Of a DNA stretch of 64,000 nt, positions 47,901 through 57,081 are shown piece after piece. This DNA comes from AC-56 sp963702195 (GTDB lineage: Bacteria > Actinomycetota > Thermoleophilia > Solirubrobacterales > 70-9): assembly GCA_963702195.1 (NCBI GenBank), contig OY969725.1, forward strand, positions 1,736,001 through 1,800,000. The letters are read 5' to 3'. A model generated the notes under the pieces. That model made no database searches and was not told where the DNA came from. It worked only from the letters and a program-made list of their open reading frames with translations. How positions within the stretch are numbered: the stretch's first letter is position 1; every line of letters starts with the position of its first letter. The position numbers and the translations under genes are program-made.

Positions 47901-49736
47901 CTATCGGATGGTCATCGCCCCGGACGGGGCTGAGACTACGTTCCGTCGGCAGGGCTGGTTGAGGAGTGTGTCGCAGGCCGGACGGGGCGCCCCGGCCCGT
48001 CCTCGATCCAGGTGTCCGAGGACGACGGCGGACGGATGGTTGGCGTCTGCGTAAATCCTGTTGATCGCTGGGGTCTTCGTGTAGTTGAAAGACCAGCCGC
48101 CGGTCTCTCCGGTGGGGGCATCGATCCAGAGGCGGATGCTCGATCCCTTGCGGAACACGTAGTCGAATGGCCAGAGCTGGACGCGCATGCGGGTGGGGCG
48201 TCCGCGCACGAGCGGGCGGGCGTCCCGCTGCTGGTCGGTGTGGTACGGGGCAAGCGCGGTCGAACGCGCTGGGTCCAGTGCTCGGTGCGAGGCCTGCAGC
48301 CAGCCGCGCGCGACGTAGACCTCTTTGCCGTTGGGCCGGACCTCCGTGAGGGTGATCTGGAGGTCGGTGTCGGGTGCGGTCGAGCTCAGCCAGATGTTGG
48401 CCGACCCGGAGCCGAAGAACTCCGCGTCGCGACTCAGCCGCGGCGTCGTGTAGGCGACGGATGCGCCCGGCGGCTCCTCCGCCTTCCAGAGGACGTTGTG
48501 CTGGCCGGCAACCACCCCGTCCTCGTTTCCCAGGGCCGGGCCGGGATAGGCATAGCGGTCGGGCCGCCACGTGGCTTTCGGTGCGGCCTGGGATAGCTCG
48601 CGGTCGGTGCGAAAGTAGAGCGCGAGCGGCCGGATCGGCATCGACGAATAGGACTTGAAGCTTGTGATCCAGCTCGGCACGTTGTCGCTGGCGCTGTTGG
48701 TGGTCGTGTCGTGCCAGATCTGGATGTGCGGGGTGTGCGCGAAGCCGTTGGGCACGCCCTTGACGAAGCGGTTGAAGAACGCCACCAGCTCGTCGGTTAT
48801 CTGCGGCGAGTCAAGCTCGCACATGCCGTGGTAGCCGTTGGTGGCGACGACCCACGTACGCGCAGGATCGAGGTCGCTCAGATACGAGGAGCCGCGGCTT
48901 GAGGTCTCGTCGTCCTGCCAGCTCAAGCAGCCGAACGCAGGGACGTCGATCCTCGTTGCGTTGGCGCCGGGCCGGCGCGCCTTCCAGAATGCATCATCGA
49001 ACGGGTGCCGGAGGCCCTCCAGGGCGATGTTCCGCGTTGGCTCCGCCGCGACATGCGTCAGCTGAGCCTTGGCGCAACCAGGGTCTCCGGCAGCCACGGC
49101 CTGCCCGATTCCGCTGCGATAGGAGTTGAAGGGCTGATCGAAGCCTCCCCAGAAGGCGCCGAAACCGGTGTTGGTGACACCTCCGGGGTAGCCAACGTCG
49201 CGGTACGGATCGGTGGTCACCTGAAACGGGGCGATCGCGTCCAGGTGGCGCGGGCGCATCCCCCCCACACCGAGCTGGGTGATCCCCGGAAACGAATCGC
49301 CGAGCATGCCGACATGCCCGTTCGACCACGATTGGCGTGCCGCCCACTCGACCGCCGCCGATCCGTCGCGCCACTCCTGGGACGTGAAGGCATCGAACCT
49401 TCCCGTCGAGCAACTGGTTCCACGGATGCTGACCCCGAGCACCGCATAGCCCGCCGCGAGCAGCGCGCTGGCGCTCGTCGGGTCGTTGCAGGTCAGCGCC
49501 CCGGCACCCTCGCAGTAGCCGTCATAGACCATCGCCACCGGGAATCTTCCCGCGGCGGCAGGGAGGTCCACCGTGTACTCCAGCTTCGCGCCGTCGGCCA
49601 TCGGGATGTAGCCCTGCTCTTCAACGGTGGCCGCCGCAGCCACCGTTGAGCCTGCGGAGAGCCATGCAGCGCTGAACAGGATCGACAGGCACGCGCCGAA
49701 AGCCACGCGACCGATCGCCAACCGACAGCCCGTCAT
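47901..49736 (-). CDS. Secreted CocE/X-Pro dipeptidyl-peptidase-family hydrolase (first)
   Basis: 611 residues with a signal peptide (VAFGACLSILFSAAWLSAGS ... AAAA). The alpha/beta-hydrolase half has VSIRGTSCSTGRFDAF (oxyanion region typical of CocE), the nucleophile Ser in VGMLGDSFPGITQLGV (G-x-S-x-x-G) and a His in NGYHGMCEL. The C-terminal jelly-roll (about 380-590) is of the X-Pro DPP C-domain type (SANIWLSSTAPDTDLQITLT, EVYVARGWLQASHRALDPAR, RIRLWIDAPTGE-like). Substrates in this family are peptides or esters. A second, diverged homologue lies at 54683. Convergent with the P-type ATPase gene, 21 nt between stops. Confidence 0.9.
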   Translation of the reverse strand: MTGCRLAIGRVAFGACLSILFSAAWLSAGSTVAAAATVEEQGYIPMADGAKLEYTVDLPAAAGRFPVAMVYDGYCEGAGALTCNDPTSASALLAAGYAVLGVSIRGTSCSTGRFDAFTSQEWRDGSAAVEWAARQSWSNGHVGMLGDSFPGITQLGVGGMRPRHLDAIAPFQVTTDPYRDVGYPGGVTNTGFGAFWGGFDQPFNSYRSGIGQAVAAGDPGCAKAQLTHVAAEPTRNIALEGLRHPFDDAFWKARRPGANATRIDVPAFGCLSWQDDETSSRGSSYLSDLDPARTWVVATNGYHGMCELDSPQITDELVAFFNRFVKGVPNGFAHTPHIQIWHDTTTNSASDNVPSWITSFKSYSSMPIRPLALYFRTDRELSQAAPKATWRPDRYAYPGPALGNEDGVVAGQHNVLWKAEEPPGASVAYTTPRLSRDAEFFGSGSANIWLSSTAPDTDLQITLTEVRPNGKEVYVARGWLQASHRALDPARSTALAPYHTDQQRDARPLVRGRPTRMRVQLWPFDYVFRKGSSIRLWIDAPTGETGGWSFNYTKTPAINRIYADANHPSAVVLGHLDRGRAGAPRPACDTLLNQPCRRNVVSAPSGAMTIR

Positions 49737-49917
49737 CCCTCTTCCTCTCTCTCACCGTGCCCGCTGCGCCGATCCGCCGGCCACGCGGCCGCTCGGGTCA
49801 CATCGCCCCGCGGCCCAGATTGACCGGCGCAGCGCGTGCGGCACCATAGCCAGGCGGCCGCACACGGGCGCCGGTTCGCTCGGCTTTCGCCTCAGGCGTG
49901 AGAACCTCGGGGCTCGG

Positions 49918-50511
49918 CTAGTTCCCCACCTTGGGACACCCGGCCGTCCCAGGCGGAGCGCAGCGAAAGCTGACCCCCGCGAGGGAGACCGCGTCCGTCG
50001 AGTTCACGTTGACGGAGACCTCACCGTCATCGAAGGCAATCACGTTGGTCGTGGCACCGGGCCCGCCCGTCACCACCGGAGCCGCCTGCTCCTGGGTGTT
50101 CTGCGGGCGATAGCCGGGTGGAAGCACCAGGACCACCGCGCCGCCTGACGGGGCTCCACACTTCTGTGCGGTCCCGGTCAGGTGGACTTGACCGTCAAGG
50201 TCACGGTAATAGCCGACGTTCCCGAAGACGTCGGGGTTCCGGGAGATCCATCGATTCGACCCGGTGGAGGCACAGTCGAGCGCGCTCACCAAACCGGCGG
50301 CCTGGCCGGGCGACGGCTTGACCAGGTCCTTGCTCTTGACCTGGTGGTTGACGATGTTCTTCGACCTGACGCTGTTCTTGGGCAGGTGGAACGCCGCGTA
50401 GGAGACGCCACCGAGCACGACGAACAGCGCGATCGTCGATACCACGTTCGCGTAGGTCAGGCGACCCCGAATCCAGCGCAACCCTCCCGACCTCCGAGAC
50501 ATCCCGTCCAT
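49918..50511 (-). CDS. Exported protein with Thermoleophilia-type N-terminus
   Basis: 197 residues. N-terminal TYANVVSTIALFVVLGGVSY is the conserved export/anchor helix; the following HLPKNSVRSKNIVNHQVKSK is the repeat-like linker ('NSV.skdI.n..V.skDL') shared with the gene at 37258. The C-terminal ~110 residues are beta-rich (NPDVFGNVGYYRDLDGQVHL ... GAVVLVLPPGYRPQ), a pattern resembling phage-tail or collagen-like trimer heads with 'V.L.G......g..i..LP.GyrP'. Four Cys. Likely surface exposed; function unknown. Divergent from the CDF-like gene. Confidence 0.78.
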   Translation of the reverse strand: MDGMSRRSGGLRWIRGRLTYANVVSTIALFVVLGGVSYAAFHLPKNSVRSKNIVNHQVKSKDLVKPSPGQAAGLVSALDCASTGSNRWISRNPDVFGNVGYYRDLDGQVHLTGTAQKCGAPSGGAVVLVLPPGYRPQNTQEQAAPVVTGGPGATTNVIAFDDGEVSVNVNSTDAVSLAGVSFRCAPPGTAGCPKVGN

Positions 50512-50551
50512 CCTATGCCCACGCAGAGAGGCTGGCGCTTACGCTTTCCGT

Positions 50552-51253
50552 ATGGAGGCGCTCGAGGTTCACAGCGCCGCCGCACCCGATCCGGCCTGGA
50601 CACGTGCGGCGGCTCGAGCCCGGATGCTTTCCTGGGCCTCGCTCGCCTGGCTGGGCTTCGAGGGAATCGCGACCGCTGCCGCCGGAGTCCTCGCGGGATC
50701 GATCGCCCTGCTCGCCAACGGTCTCGACTCGGGCATCGAGGCGATCGCGAGCGTGATCATCGTTTGGCGCTTCACGGGCTCGCGCATGGTGTCCGAGTCC
50801 TCCGAGGCCCGCGCCCAGCGGCTCGTCGCAATGAGCTTCTTCCTGCTGGCACCGTTCGTCGCCTTCGAGGGCGTTCGAACGCTCGCGCTTCAGCACCACG
50901 CCGAAACCAGCTGGCTCGGCATCGGCCTCTCGGTCGCGACGCTCTGCATCTGCCCTTGGCTGGGTCGGGCGAAGCTTCGCCTCGCGGAGGAGCTCGCCTC
51001 GCCGGCGACAGCGGGCGAGGGGCGCCAGAACTTGATCTGCGCCTATCTCGCCTCCGCGGTGCTGGTGGGGCTGCTCGCCAATACGCTGCTCGGGATCTGG
51101 TGGTTGGACCCGGCGGTCGCGCTCGGGATCTCAGGGCTCGCGATCTGGGAAGGGCGGCGAGCTTGGCGTGGCGAGAGTTGCGAGTGCGCCGCGTGCGCGG
51201 CGCCTGTGCCGCGTGAGCAGGCGTTGTCTAGACCAGCTCCGGATCGGTCATGA
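50552..51253 (+). CDS. Cation-diffusion-facilitator-like membrane protein
   Basis: 233 residues. About six helices with the CDF opening WASLAWLGFEGIATAAAGVL and GSIALLANGLDSGIEAIASV, in which D and E occupy the positions of the metal-binding His/Asp of CDF helices (family form: 'S.aLlaDs.hsl.D'). The second half has SAVLVGLLANTLLGIWWLDP and VALGISGLAIWEGRRAWRG. There is a Cys-rich tail (ESCECAACAA) instead of the usual cytoplasmic ferredoxin-like domain. The metal site differs from classical zinc CDF proteins, so transport activity is uncertain. Confidence 0.75.
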   Translation: MEALEVHSAAAPDPAWTRAAARARMLSWASLAWLGFEGIATAAAGVLAGSIALLANGLDSGIEAIASVIIVWRFTGSRMVSESSEARAQRLVAMSFFLLAPFVAFEGVRTLALQHHAETSWLGIGLSVATLCICPWLGRAKLRLAEELASPATAGEGRQNLICAYLASAVLVGLLANTLLGIWWLDPAVALGISGLAIWEGRRAWRGESCECAACAAPVPREQALSRPAPDRS

Positions 51254-51303
51254 CCTCGACCATCGCCGGGGCGTCCTAGGCGAGTGCCTCATCAGAACCT
51301 GGC

Positions 51304-52068
51304 TTAGTCACCCGTTCCTTCCCTGAGTGCTTGCCCTCTGGCCCGGCAGAAGTCGACCGCGGTCCGCTTGGGGTCATCCGCCGCCAAGAGCTCGGCGTAG
51401 TCAAGCTCGGCGCCGCTGAATCCACGCCCACTCCAGAGCGGACCTTGGATCCTGGCCGTCCACGGCCCGACGTAGACGTAGGGCTCGGGATGGTCTCCGT
51501 CGCCCGGCGAGAAGCCGTAGTTGGCGCGTGCTCCCTTCGTATCAGAGCCGAGCTCGATCGCCAGGTCGAAGTGCTCCGGCCACAGGTTGATCTCCGAGGG
51601 ATCGTCATCGGGGGCCGCGTCCCCGATCAGCTCGGCGAGAACGGCGGCTCCCAGCCCGTACCAGGCCCCGAGGGTGTCCGCGGCTGGACGGTCGACGACC
51701 AGCGGGCGCTCGTCGAGCTTCGCGGACTCCGGGAGCAGCTCAGTGACGAGTGCGCCGGCGCTCGCGACTGAGGTGATCCGGGAACGTCGCTCGTCGCCGC
51801 CAACGCGGTAGACGAGCTCGTCGCCCTCGACGCGGACCTGGTGTTCCTCGCCCGCGAGCTCGAACGGGGGCGTCCCGAAGCCCCCGGGCGTGGCGCGCAG
51901 CGCGATCTCGTTCTCGGGCTTTCGGGCGGGCGCGACGACCTCCTCCGCGACCCGGTGAAGCGAGGCCACGGTGGTTGCGAAGTTCGCCGGAAGGGGTTCG
52001 AGTCGCCGGCTTGCCTCCGTGCCGGTGCGTCGGTCCTCGGAGCCGATGTGGGAGCGAGCCTCAGCCAC
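51304..52068 (-). CDS. Hypothetical cytoplasmic protein coupled to ECF sigma gene
   Basis: 254 residues from GTG 52068, overlapping the end of the sigma-factor gene by 8 nt. No signal or membrane segment. Segments include LPANFATTVASLHRVAEEVV, GGFGTPPFELAGEEHQVRVE, LGAWYGLGAAVLAELIGDAA, LWPEHFDLAIELGSDTKGAR and YGFSPGDGDHPEPYVYVGPW. There is no zinc-binding anti-sigma motif (H-x3-C-x2-C), so it is not a ZAS-type anti-sigma. The sequence type (a helical N-terminal half, then 'WPEHFDla...YG.SPGD..hpePYvYv.Pw') recurs as conserved hypothetical protein in Actinobacteria. Tight coupling suggests co-regulation with the sigma factor. Confidence 0.72.
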   Translation of the reverse strand: MAEARSHIGSEDRRTGTEASRRLEPLPANFATTVASLHRVAEEVVAPARKPENEIALRATPGGFGTPPFELAGEEHQVRVEGDELVYRVGGDERRSRITSVASAGALVTELLPESAKLDERPLVVDRPAADTLGAWYGLGAAVLAELIGDAAPDDDPSEINLWPEHFDLAIELGSDTKGARANYGFSPGDGDHPEPYVYVGPWTARIQGPLWSGRGFSGAELDYAELLAADDPKRTAVDFCRARGQALREGTGD

Positions 52069-52726
52069 CGACGTACTCCTGGAGCTGCTTGCGCAGCGCG
52101 GTCCTCCCACGGTGGAGCAGGACACGCTGGTTCTCGGGGCTGATCTCCAAGAGCTCGCAGATCTCCTCCGGAGGCAGGCCCTCGACGTCTCGCAACGCGA
52201 GCACGATGCGATGCCTCCTCGGCAGCGTGGCGATCGCCTCGCGGACAAGCTCGCGCGCCTCCAACGAGGCCAAGCGCCGCTCGGGGTCTTCCCACGGTCG
52301 CCGCGGCGCCGACCAGTGATTCGGCCAGCAACCGTCGTCGCCCTGAAACGGCGCCGGGTCGACGAGCGGTGCCTCGCTGCTTTTCGGGGTCAGCGAGGAG
52401 ACGGGAACCATTCGCTTCTCACGCACGCCCCGCTTCCTTGCGAGGTTCTTGGCGATGCCGAACAGCCATCCACGAAGCGACGATCGGCCCTCGAAGCAAT
52501 CGAGCCCCTCGAGGGCGGCGAGCCACGTCTCCTGCACGACCTCCTCGGCGATGGCACCGCTCGCGCCACAGGCGCCGGCGATTCGCCTGAGGGGACCGTG
52601 GTGTCGCCTGACAAGCTCGCGGAAGGCGCTCTCCTCGCCGGCCGGCAGCGACGCCAGTAGCCGGGCGTCCTGTGCCTCGGGGTACGGTGCCTCGACCGTG
52701 CTCGTTCCGCGCTCGCTCGTAACCAC
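52061..52726 (-). CDS. ECF-type RNA polymerase sigma factor
   Basis: 221 residues from GTG 52726. Region 2 reads FRELVRRHHGPLRRIAGACG, AIAEEVVQETWLAALEGLDC and FEGRSSLRGWLFGIAKNLAR; region 4 reads REAIATLPRRHRIVLALRDV, EGLPPEEICELLEISPENQR and VLLHRGRTALRKQL. An acidic/Pro-rich linker of about 45 residues joins them. The recognition helix follows the ECF pattern. No anti-sigma gene is adjacent; the overlapping downstream gene encodes a different hypothetical. The ORF is open further upstream, but those codons are antisense to the flavodoxin gene and lack sigma character. Confidence 0.92.
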   Translation of the reverse strand: MVTSERGTSTVEAPYPEAQDARLLASLPAGEESAFRELVRRHHGPLRRIAGACGASGAIAEEVVQETWLAALEGLDCFEGRSSLRGWLFGIAKNLARKRGVREKRMVPVSSLTPKSSEAPLVDPAPFQGDDGCWPNHWSAPRRPWEDPERRLASLEARELVREAIATLPRRHRIVLALRDVEGLPPEEICELLEISPENQRVLLHRGRTALRKQLQEYVGG

Positions 52727-52924
52727 TTCACCTCGCTGTCTCAGCCAGCCGAGAATGACCTCTGCTGCCAGATCCCTCTCGCAACGCCGGCGCGGCGATT
52801 CTATGCGGCGCGGCACCGGGCGCTGGATCGAAGCTGCGATCACCGGCGCAGGGTCGCGTGTAACGGCCCGCGGCCACGCGGTACTCCACTTCAACCGCGC
52901 TTCTCGGATGCGGCGAACTTCGAC

Positions 52925-53695
52925 ATGGAGGTCACATTGAACGACAGGGAGATCCTCACCGACAAGCAGATGGCGATGGTCGAGTCGAGCCAGACCGACT
53001 ATTCCGACCTGCGAGCGTTCTTCATCAACTGCACGCTGAAGCGCAGTCCCGAGCTCTCGAACACGCAGGGGCTGATGGACATCTCGATGGAGATCATGCG
53101 CCGCAACGGGGTCGAGGTGGAGTGCATCCGCGCGATCGACCACGACATCGCGACGGGCGTGTGGCCCGACATGACCGAGCACGGCTGGGAGGCCGACGAG
53201 TGGCCCCAGATCTTCGAGCGCGTGATGGCATCGGACATCCTCGTCCTCGGGATGTCGATCTGGCTCGGGGAGAAGTCCTCCGTCGCGACCCAGATCGTCG
53301 AGCGCCTGTACGGCAACTCGCACCTGCTCAACGACGCGGGCCAATACGCCTACTACGGCCGCGTCGGGGGCTGTCTGATCACGGGCAACGAGGACGGCGT
53401 CAAGCACTGTGCGATGAACACGCTCTACTCGCTCCAGCACCTCGGCTACGTCATCCCGCCGCAGGCCGACTCCGGCTGGATCGGGGAGGCGGGCCCAGGA
53501 CCGTCGTACCTCGACGAGGGCTCAGGCGGTCCGGAGAACGACTTCACCAACAGGAACACCACGTTCATGACCTGGAACCTGCTCCACCTCGCCCGGATGC
53601 TGAAGGACGCGGGCGGCATCCCCGCCCACGGCAACCAGCGCTCCGAATGGGACGCCGGCTGCCGGTTCGACTTCCCGAACCCCGAGCACCGGTGA
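52925..53695 (+). CDS. Flavodoxin-fold NAD(P)H-dependent reductase
   Basis: 256 residues from ATG 52925 (ATG 52970 is an alternative). The FMN-reductase/WrbA-like fold is visible: DLRAFFINCTLKRSPELSNT (the phosphate-binding loop after strand 1), ILVLGMSIWLGEKSSVATQI (the 'P.w.g..s...K...dr' flavin loop) and VGGCLITGNEDGVKHCAMNT. The C-terminal third is longer than the usual ~180-residue domain and carries SYLDEGSGGPENDFTNRNTT. It probably reduces flavin or quinone substrates; no partner gene indicates which. Divergent from the sigma operon, with a cupin gene following at 33 nt. Confidence 0.85.
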   Translation: MEVTLNDREILTDKQMAMVESSQTDYSDLRAFFINCTLKRSPELSNTQGLMDISMEIMRRNGVEVECIRAIDHDIATGVWPDMTEHGWEADEWPQIFERVMASDILVLGMSIWLGEKSSVATQIVERLYGNSHLLNDAGQYAYYGRVGGCLITGNEDGVKHCAMNTLYSLQHLGYVIPPQADSGWIGEAGPGPSYLDEGSGGPENDFTNRNTTFMTWNLLHLARMLKDAGGIPAHGNQRSEWDAGCRFDFPNPEHR

Positions 53696-53728
53696 TCGCA
53701 GGGCGACGCGGGAACTACCCTCCTCAGG

Positions 53729-54268
53729 GTGGACGGCCCTGTGCAGCACAACTTCGACGACGCCGGTGGGATCCCGAACTCACGATTGCCGGTGCTCGCC
53801 TACCACGAGGTCGAGGCGGCTCAGGACCCTGGCGAGTGCGAGGAGCTGTTCGCGGCGAACGGATGGCTCGGCGCGTGGCTGGACGGCATCTATTCCTTTC
53901 ATCACTTTCACTCCACGGCGCACGAGGTACTCGGCATCGTCGGGGGCTCTGCGGAGGTGATCCTCGGCGGCCCGAGCGGGCGTCGGTTCGAGGTCGGGCG
54001 CGGCGACGTCCTCGTGCTCCCCGCCGGGACGGGGCACTACAACGCGGGCTCGAGCGGTGACCTGCTGGTGGTCGGCGCCTATCCGAATGGGATGCGCTGG
54101 GACCTGCGACGCGGCGACCCGGCTGAGCGAGAGGAGGTCCTCGCCAACATCGCGGCCGTTCCGCTCCCCGAGACAGACCCCGTTCACGGACCCGGCGGCC
54201 CGCTGATCCAGAGCTGGGGAAGCCGGCGGGCGATCCTCGAGGAGCGGCGATCCCACGGCGACGACTGA
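53729..54268 (+). CDS. YjlB-type cupin protein
   Basis: 179 residues from GTG 53729. A single cupin domain with motif 1 FHHFHSTAHEVLGIVGGSAE (His pair, His and Glu in H-x-H-x6-E-like order) and motif 2 VLVLPAGTGHYNAG. LGGPSGRRFEVGRGDVLVLP lies between. The pattern 'F(H/S)HFHSTaHEVLGv..G.a...lGG..G' is that of the YjlB family, whose function is unsettled. A metal site of three His and one Glu is available. It follows the flavodoxin-type gene closely. A 15-bp hairpin follows the stop. Confidence 0.88.
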   Translation: MDGPVQHNFDDAGGIPNSRLPVLAYHEVEAAQDPGECEELFAANGWLGAWLDGIYSFHHFHSTAHEVLGIVGGSAEVILGGPSGRRFEVGRGDVLVLPAGTGHYNAGSSGDLLVVGAYPNGMRWDLRRGDPAEREEVLANIAAVPLPETDPVHGPGGPLIQSWGSRRAILEERRSHGDD

Positions 54269-54291
54269 CGTCGGGGGCCGACCGGATCCGC

Positions 54292-54333
54292 GAAGCCGTC
54301 AGCTCCGGGCGAGATTGCTCGGAGCTGACGGCT
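54292..54333. terminator. 15-bp perfect hairpin after cupin gene
   Basis: Arms AAGCCGTCAGCTCCG (54292-54306) and CGGAGCTGACGGCTT (54319-54333), loop of 12 nt. It lies 23 nt after the cupin stop, and the symmetrical arms would work in both directions between convergent genes. No T-run. The rest of the gap (54334-54682) contains nothing certain. Confidence 0.7.
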
Positions 54334-54682
54334 TGAACTCGGCGTCGGCGGGGGCGTACGCTTGGTGCGTGCCTGGCTGACGCTAGAACTCGGCCTTCCC
54401 CTCCACCTCACCGGTCTCACGCGATCGTTGCTGCTTGCTTGAGCCTGGTGCGCACGAGCGCACCGCCCCGGAGCACCTCGGCGGTGGCGCTCGAGCTCCG
54501 CCTTTCCGATCCACCGGCAACGCCGCGATGGAACACCACCGGACGAAGGAGATGACCATGACGAGGAACGAACGGCTGCGCGCATCCGCGAGCGCCTGCC
54601 GCACCGAGGCCGAAGCGCTCGAGGCGGTCAGCGGCGGAGGGCCTAACCGAGCCCAGCCGACCAGGCAGCCCGGCGCCGGGGG

Positions 54683-56977
54683 TTACGGCCGCTTCGCCTT
54701 GCGGTTCTTGAGCGGCTGGTATTGCCGGCACGGCTCGCCCCGCAGGCCCGGGCACGGTGGCAGCCCGCTTGGGACGTTGATGCCCAGCGTGGGCAGCGTC
54801 AGCCTCGATGGCATGCGCTTCGAGTAGCCGATCGAGACGTTCGCGTGTCCCTTGGGCCGTGTCTCGCCGAACGACCAGATGGGCTGGTCGCCGTTGGGAG
54901 CGGAGATCGTGATCCGGATTCGCGAGCGGGCTCGGTACACGTGCCCCTCGTAATACATGGGAATCGTCACCTTGACGTAGCGGCCCTTGGGCATCGGCGA
55001 CACGTCCCGCTTTCGCAGGCTCAGGACGGGCTCGAGCGGCGTGCTCTTCTTCGGGTCGAGCTTGCGCTCGTTGCCGCGGACCCACCCGTTCTGCACGAAG
55101 ACCTCGTGGCCGTCGGGCCTCACCTCGCTGACCGTCGCCTGAAGGTCCACGTTGCGGGTCGAGGACTTCACCCACACGTGCAGGGCTCCGCCTCCGATCA
55201 CGGTGTTGTCGTGCTTCAGCGGCTTGGTCAGGTAGGAGACGGCGCTGCCCGGCGGATCCTGCGTCCAGTGGTACGGCGGCGTGGCGGTCCAGAGCCCCCC
55301 CTTGCCGCCGGCGGTGTCGCCGGTGAAGTCCGTCAGCGGCGTGGCGTGCGCGTCCCAGTTGAACGAGCTCGCGCGCGGACGGGCCGGCGGCCGGCCCCTG
55401 AGACCGCCATTGTTCGCCAGGTACCAGGAACGGACCTTGGTCGCCGGAATCGGGAGCTTGGGGAACGAGTGCTCGAAGGCGGGAAGCGGCTGTCCCGGCT
55501 TGGTGCCGCCCGCGCCGTTGTCGAACAGCACGCGGATCTGGCGGAAGCGTTCGAACATCTTCAGCGCCCCCGCGTAGGTCGGCTGGTTCTGCACCGGATC
55601 GGGTGGCATCGTGACCCCGGCGATCCCCATCGCCTCCTGGTAGATCACGTCCGACCCCGCGCGGCTCGGCGCGCAGTAGGGGCCCGGCGCTCGCCTCGCC
55701 ACGAACAGATTCAGGAAGTCACACCAGCGGTTGTAGGTGTCCGGGTCGAGCGAGTCGACGTGAGTTCCGTTGGTGAACGTGAACCACTTCTTCCGCGTGC
55801 CGGTCATGTGCTCGGCCAGGGTCGGGCAGTGCCCCCCGGTCTGCTCATCCGTCCACTGACACGCCATGTACACGGGGGCGTGGATCTTGTGGACGAACGT
55901 GACCGGCGACAGCGGATCCGCCACGGTGGGCCGGTAGTGGTCGTTGTCACGGATCTTCTTCAACAGGTTGGCCGCTTCGCCGTGCAGGGCCTGATTGGCC
56001 TTGCAGGTCGCATCGCCGTCCTGGATCTTCTGGTACGCCCACGGCTGCCCGCCGTTCGGGGAGGCCGGCTTGGCGTCGTGGATGCGCTCCTCGGCCCAGG
56101 CGACCGCGAAGCCCGTGTTGAGGATGCCGCCCGGGTAGAGCGTCGTCTGCGTGTTGTCGATCACCGACATCGGCGAGATCGCGGCCAGGTGTGGCGGATT
56201 GGTCTGAGCGGTGAAGAGCTGGCTGATGCCGCCGTAGGAGATGCCCATCATCCCCACCTTGTTGTGCAGGACCCAGGGCTGGTGCGCGATCGTCTCGACC
56301 ACGTCGTATCCGTCGAGGCTCTGGAGCGGCTCGAAGAAGTCGAACGCCCCACCCGAGCAGCCGGTGCCGCGCATGTTGACGTCGACAACCGTGAAGCCCA
56401 TGAGGTTCGCCAGGATCGAAATCCCGCTCTGCGGTCCGGCCGGATCGGCGTAGCCGTAGCCGGAGTACTCGATCAGCGTCGGGGTCGGTCCGCTCGGAAG
56501 CCGCGGAACGGTGAGGCCCCCCGCGTTGGTCACGTCCTGCGGCGGGTGAACGTAGATCGCCAGCTTGGTCCCATCGCGGGTGGTCAGGTACTGATAGCCC
56601 TGCGGCTTGATCTGCTGGTCATAGACCTTGGTGCTGGGCGGAGCCGGCCGCGTCGAGAGCACCCGCAGAGGCCCGGACTTCGGCCCTCCACCGGCGGGGC
56701 GCACGCGGTAGCCCGTTCCCGGCTTCACGCCGCGGAACAGCAGCCCGCCCTGCGCGTCCGCCGTCTCGGTGGCGACCGCCCGACCGCTTGAGTTGAGCAG
56801 CGTCATCCGCTGCTTCGAGCGCAGGCCGGTCACGTAGACCTGCTCGACGCTGCCGTGGGCGCTGAACGACGGGCCACCGCTCGCCGCGTGAGCGCCCTCC
56901 GCGAGGAGGAGCGTCAAGGAGGCGCAGGCGAGCGCGGCGCACCCGAGCGCCACACGCCGCCAGAGCCGGCTCTCCAT
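54683..56977 (-). CDS. Secreted CocE/X-Pro dipeptidyl-peptidase-family hydrolase (second)
   Basis: 764 residues from ATG 56977. Signal peptide WRRVALGCAALACASLTLLL ... HAAS; an N-terminal beta module of ~100 residues (SAHGSVEQVYVTGLRSKQRM ... DAQGGLLFRGVKPG) that the first paralogue lacks; then the CocE domain with VDVNMRGTGCSGGAFDFFEP, the nucleophile in VGMMGISYGGISQLFTAQTN, and a His in FTNGTHVDSLD. The C-terminal jelly-roll runs from about 570. The tail ends LRGEPCRQYQPLKNRKAKRP, positively charged. Probably an extracellular esterase or peptidase. Confidence 0.9.
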   Translation of the reverse strand: MESRLWRRVALGCAALACASLTLLLAEGAHAASGGPSFSAHGSVEQVYVTGLRSKQRMTLLNSSGRAVATETADAQGGLLFRGVKPGTGYRVRPAGGGPKSGPLRVLSTRPAPPSTKVYDQQIKPQGYQYLTTRDGTKLAIYVHPPQDVTNAGGLTVPRLPSGPTPTLIEYSGYGYADPAGPQSGISILANLMGFTVVDVNMRGTGCSGGAFDFFEPLQSLDGYDVVETIAHQPWVLHNKVGMMGISYGGISQLFTAQTNPPHLAAISPMSVIDNTQTTLYPGGILNTGFAVAWAEERIHDAKPASPNGGQPWAYQKIQDGDATCKANQALHGEAANLLKKIRDNDHYRPTVADPLSPVTFVHKIHAPVYMACQWTDEQTGGHCPTLAEHMTGTRKKWFTFTNGTHVDSLDPDTYNRWCDFLNLFVARRAPGPYCAPSRAGSDVIYQEAMGIAGVTMPPDPVQNQPTYAGALKMFERFRQIRVLFDNGAGGTKPGQPLPAFEHSFPKLPIPATKVRSWYLANNGGLRGRPPARPRASSFNWDAHATPLTDFTGDTAGGKGGLWTATPPYHWTQDPPGSAVSYLTKPLKHDNTVIGGGALHVWVKSSTRNVDLQATVSEVRPDGHEVFVQNGWVRGNERKLDPKKSTPLEPVLSLRKRDVSPMPKGRYVKVTIPMYYEGHVYRARSRIRITISAPNGDQPIWSFGETRPKGHANVSIGYSKRMPSRLTLPTLGINVPSGLPPCPGLRGEPCRQYQPLKNRKAKRP

Positions 56978-57081
56978 AGCCAAGCTTCCACTCACAGGTA
57001 GGGCACTTGTACCAGGCGAACCGCGCCCGCGTCGCAGTTCCCCGGCGCTGATCGCGCCACCTGCGGCACGGTGCGTGGTGC

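Noticed and set aside
54558..54827. Small gene starting MTRNERLRASASACRTEAEA
   Set aside because: A good GGAG precedes the ATG, but after about 25 codons the frame overlaps the end of the hydrolase gene antisense and becomes shadow-like. It might be the stub of a truncated gene.
54722..56791. 689-codon open frame opposite the second CocE hydrolase
   Set aside because: Antisense shadow of a gene with signal peptide and catalytic motifs; composition (Arg, Gly, Val, Leu with no structure pattern) is not protein-like.
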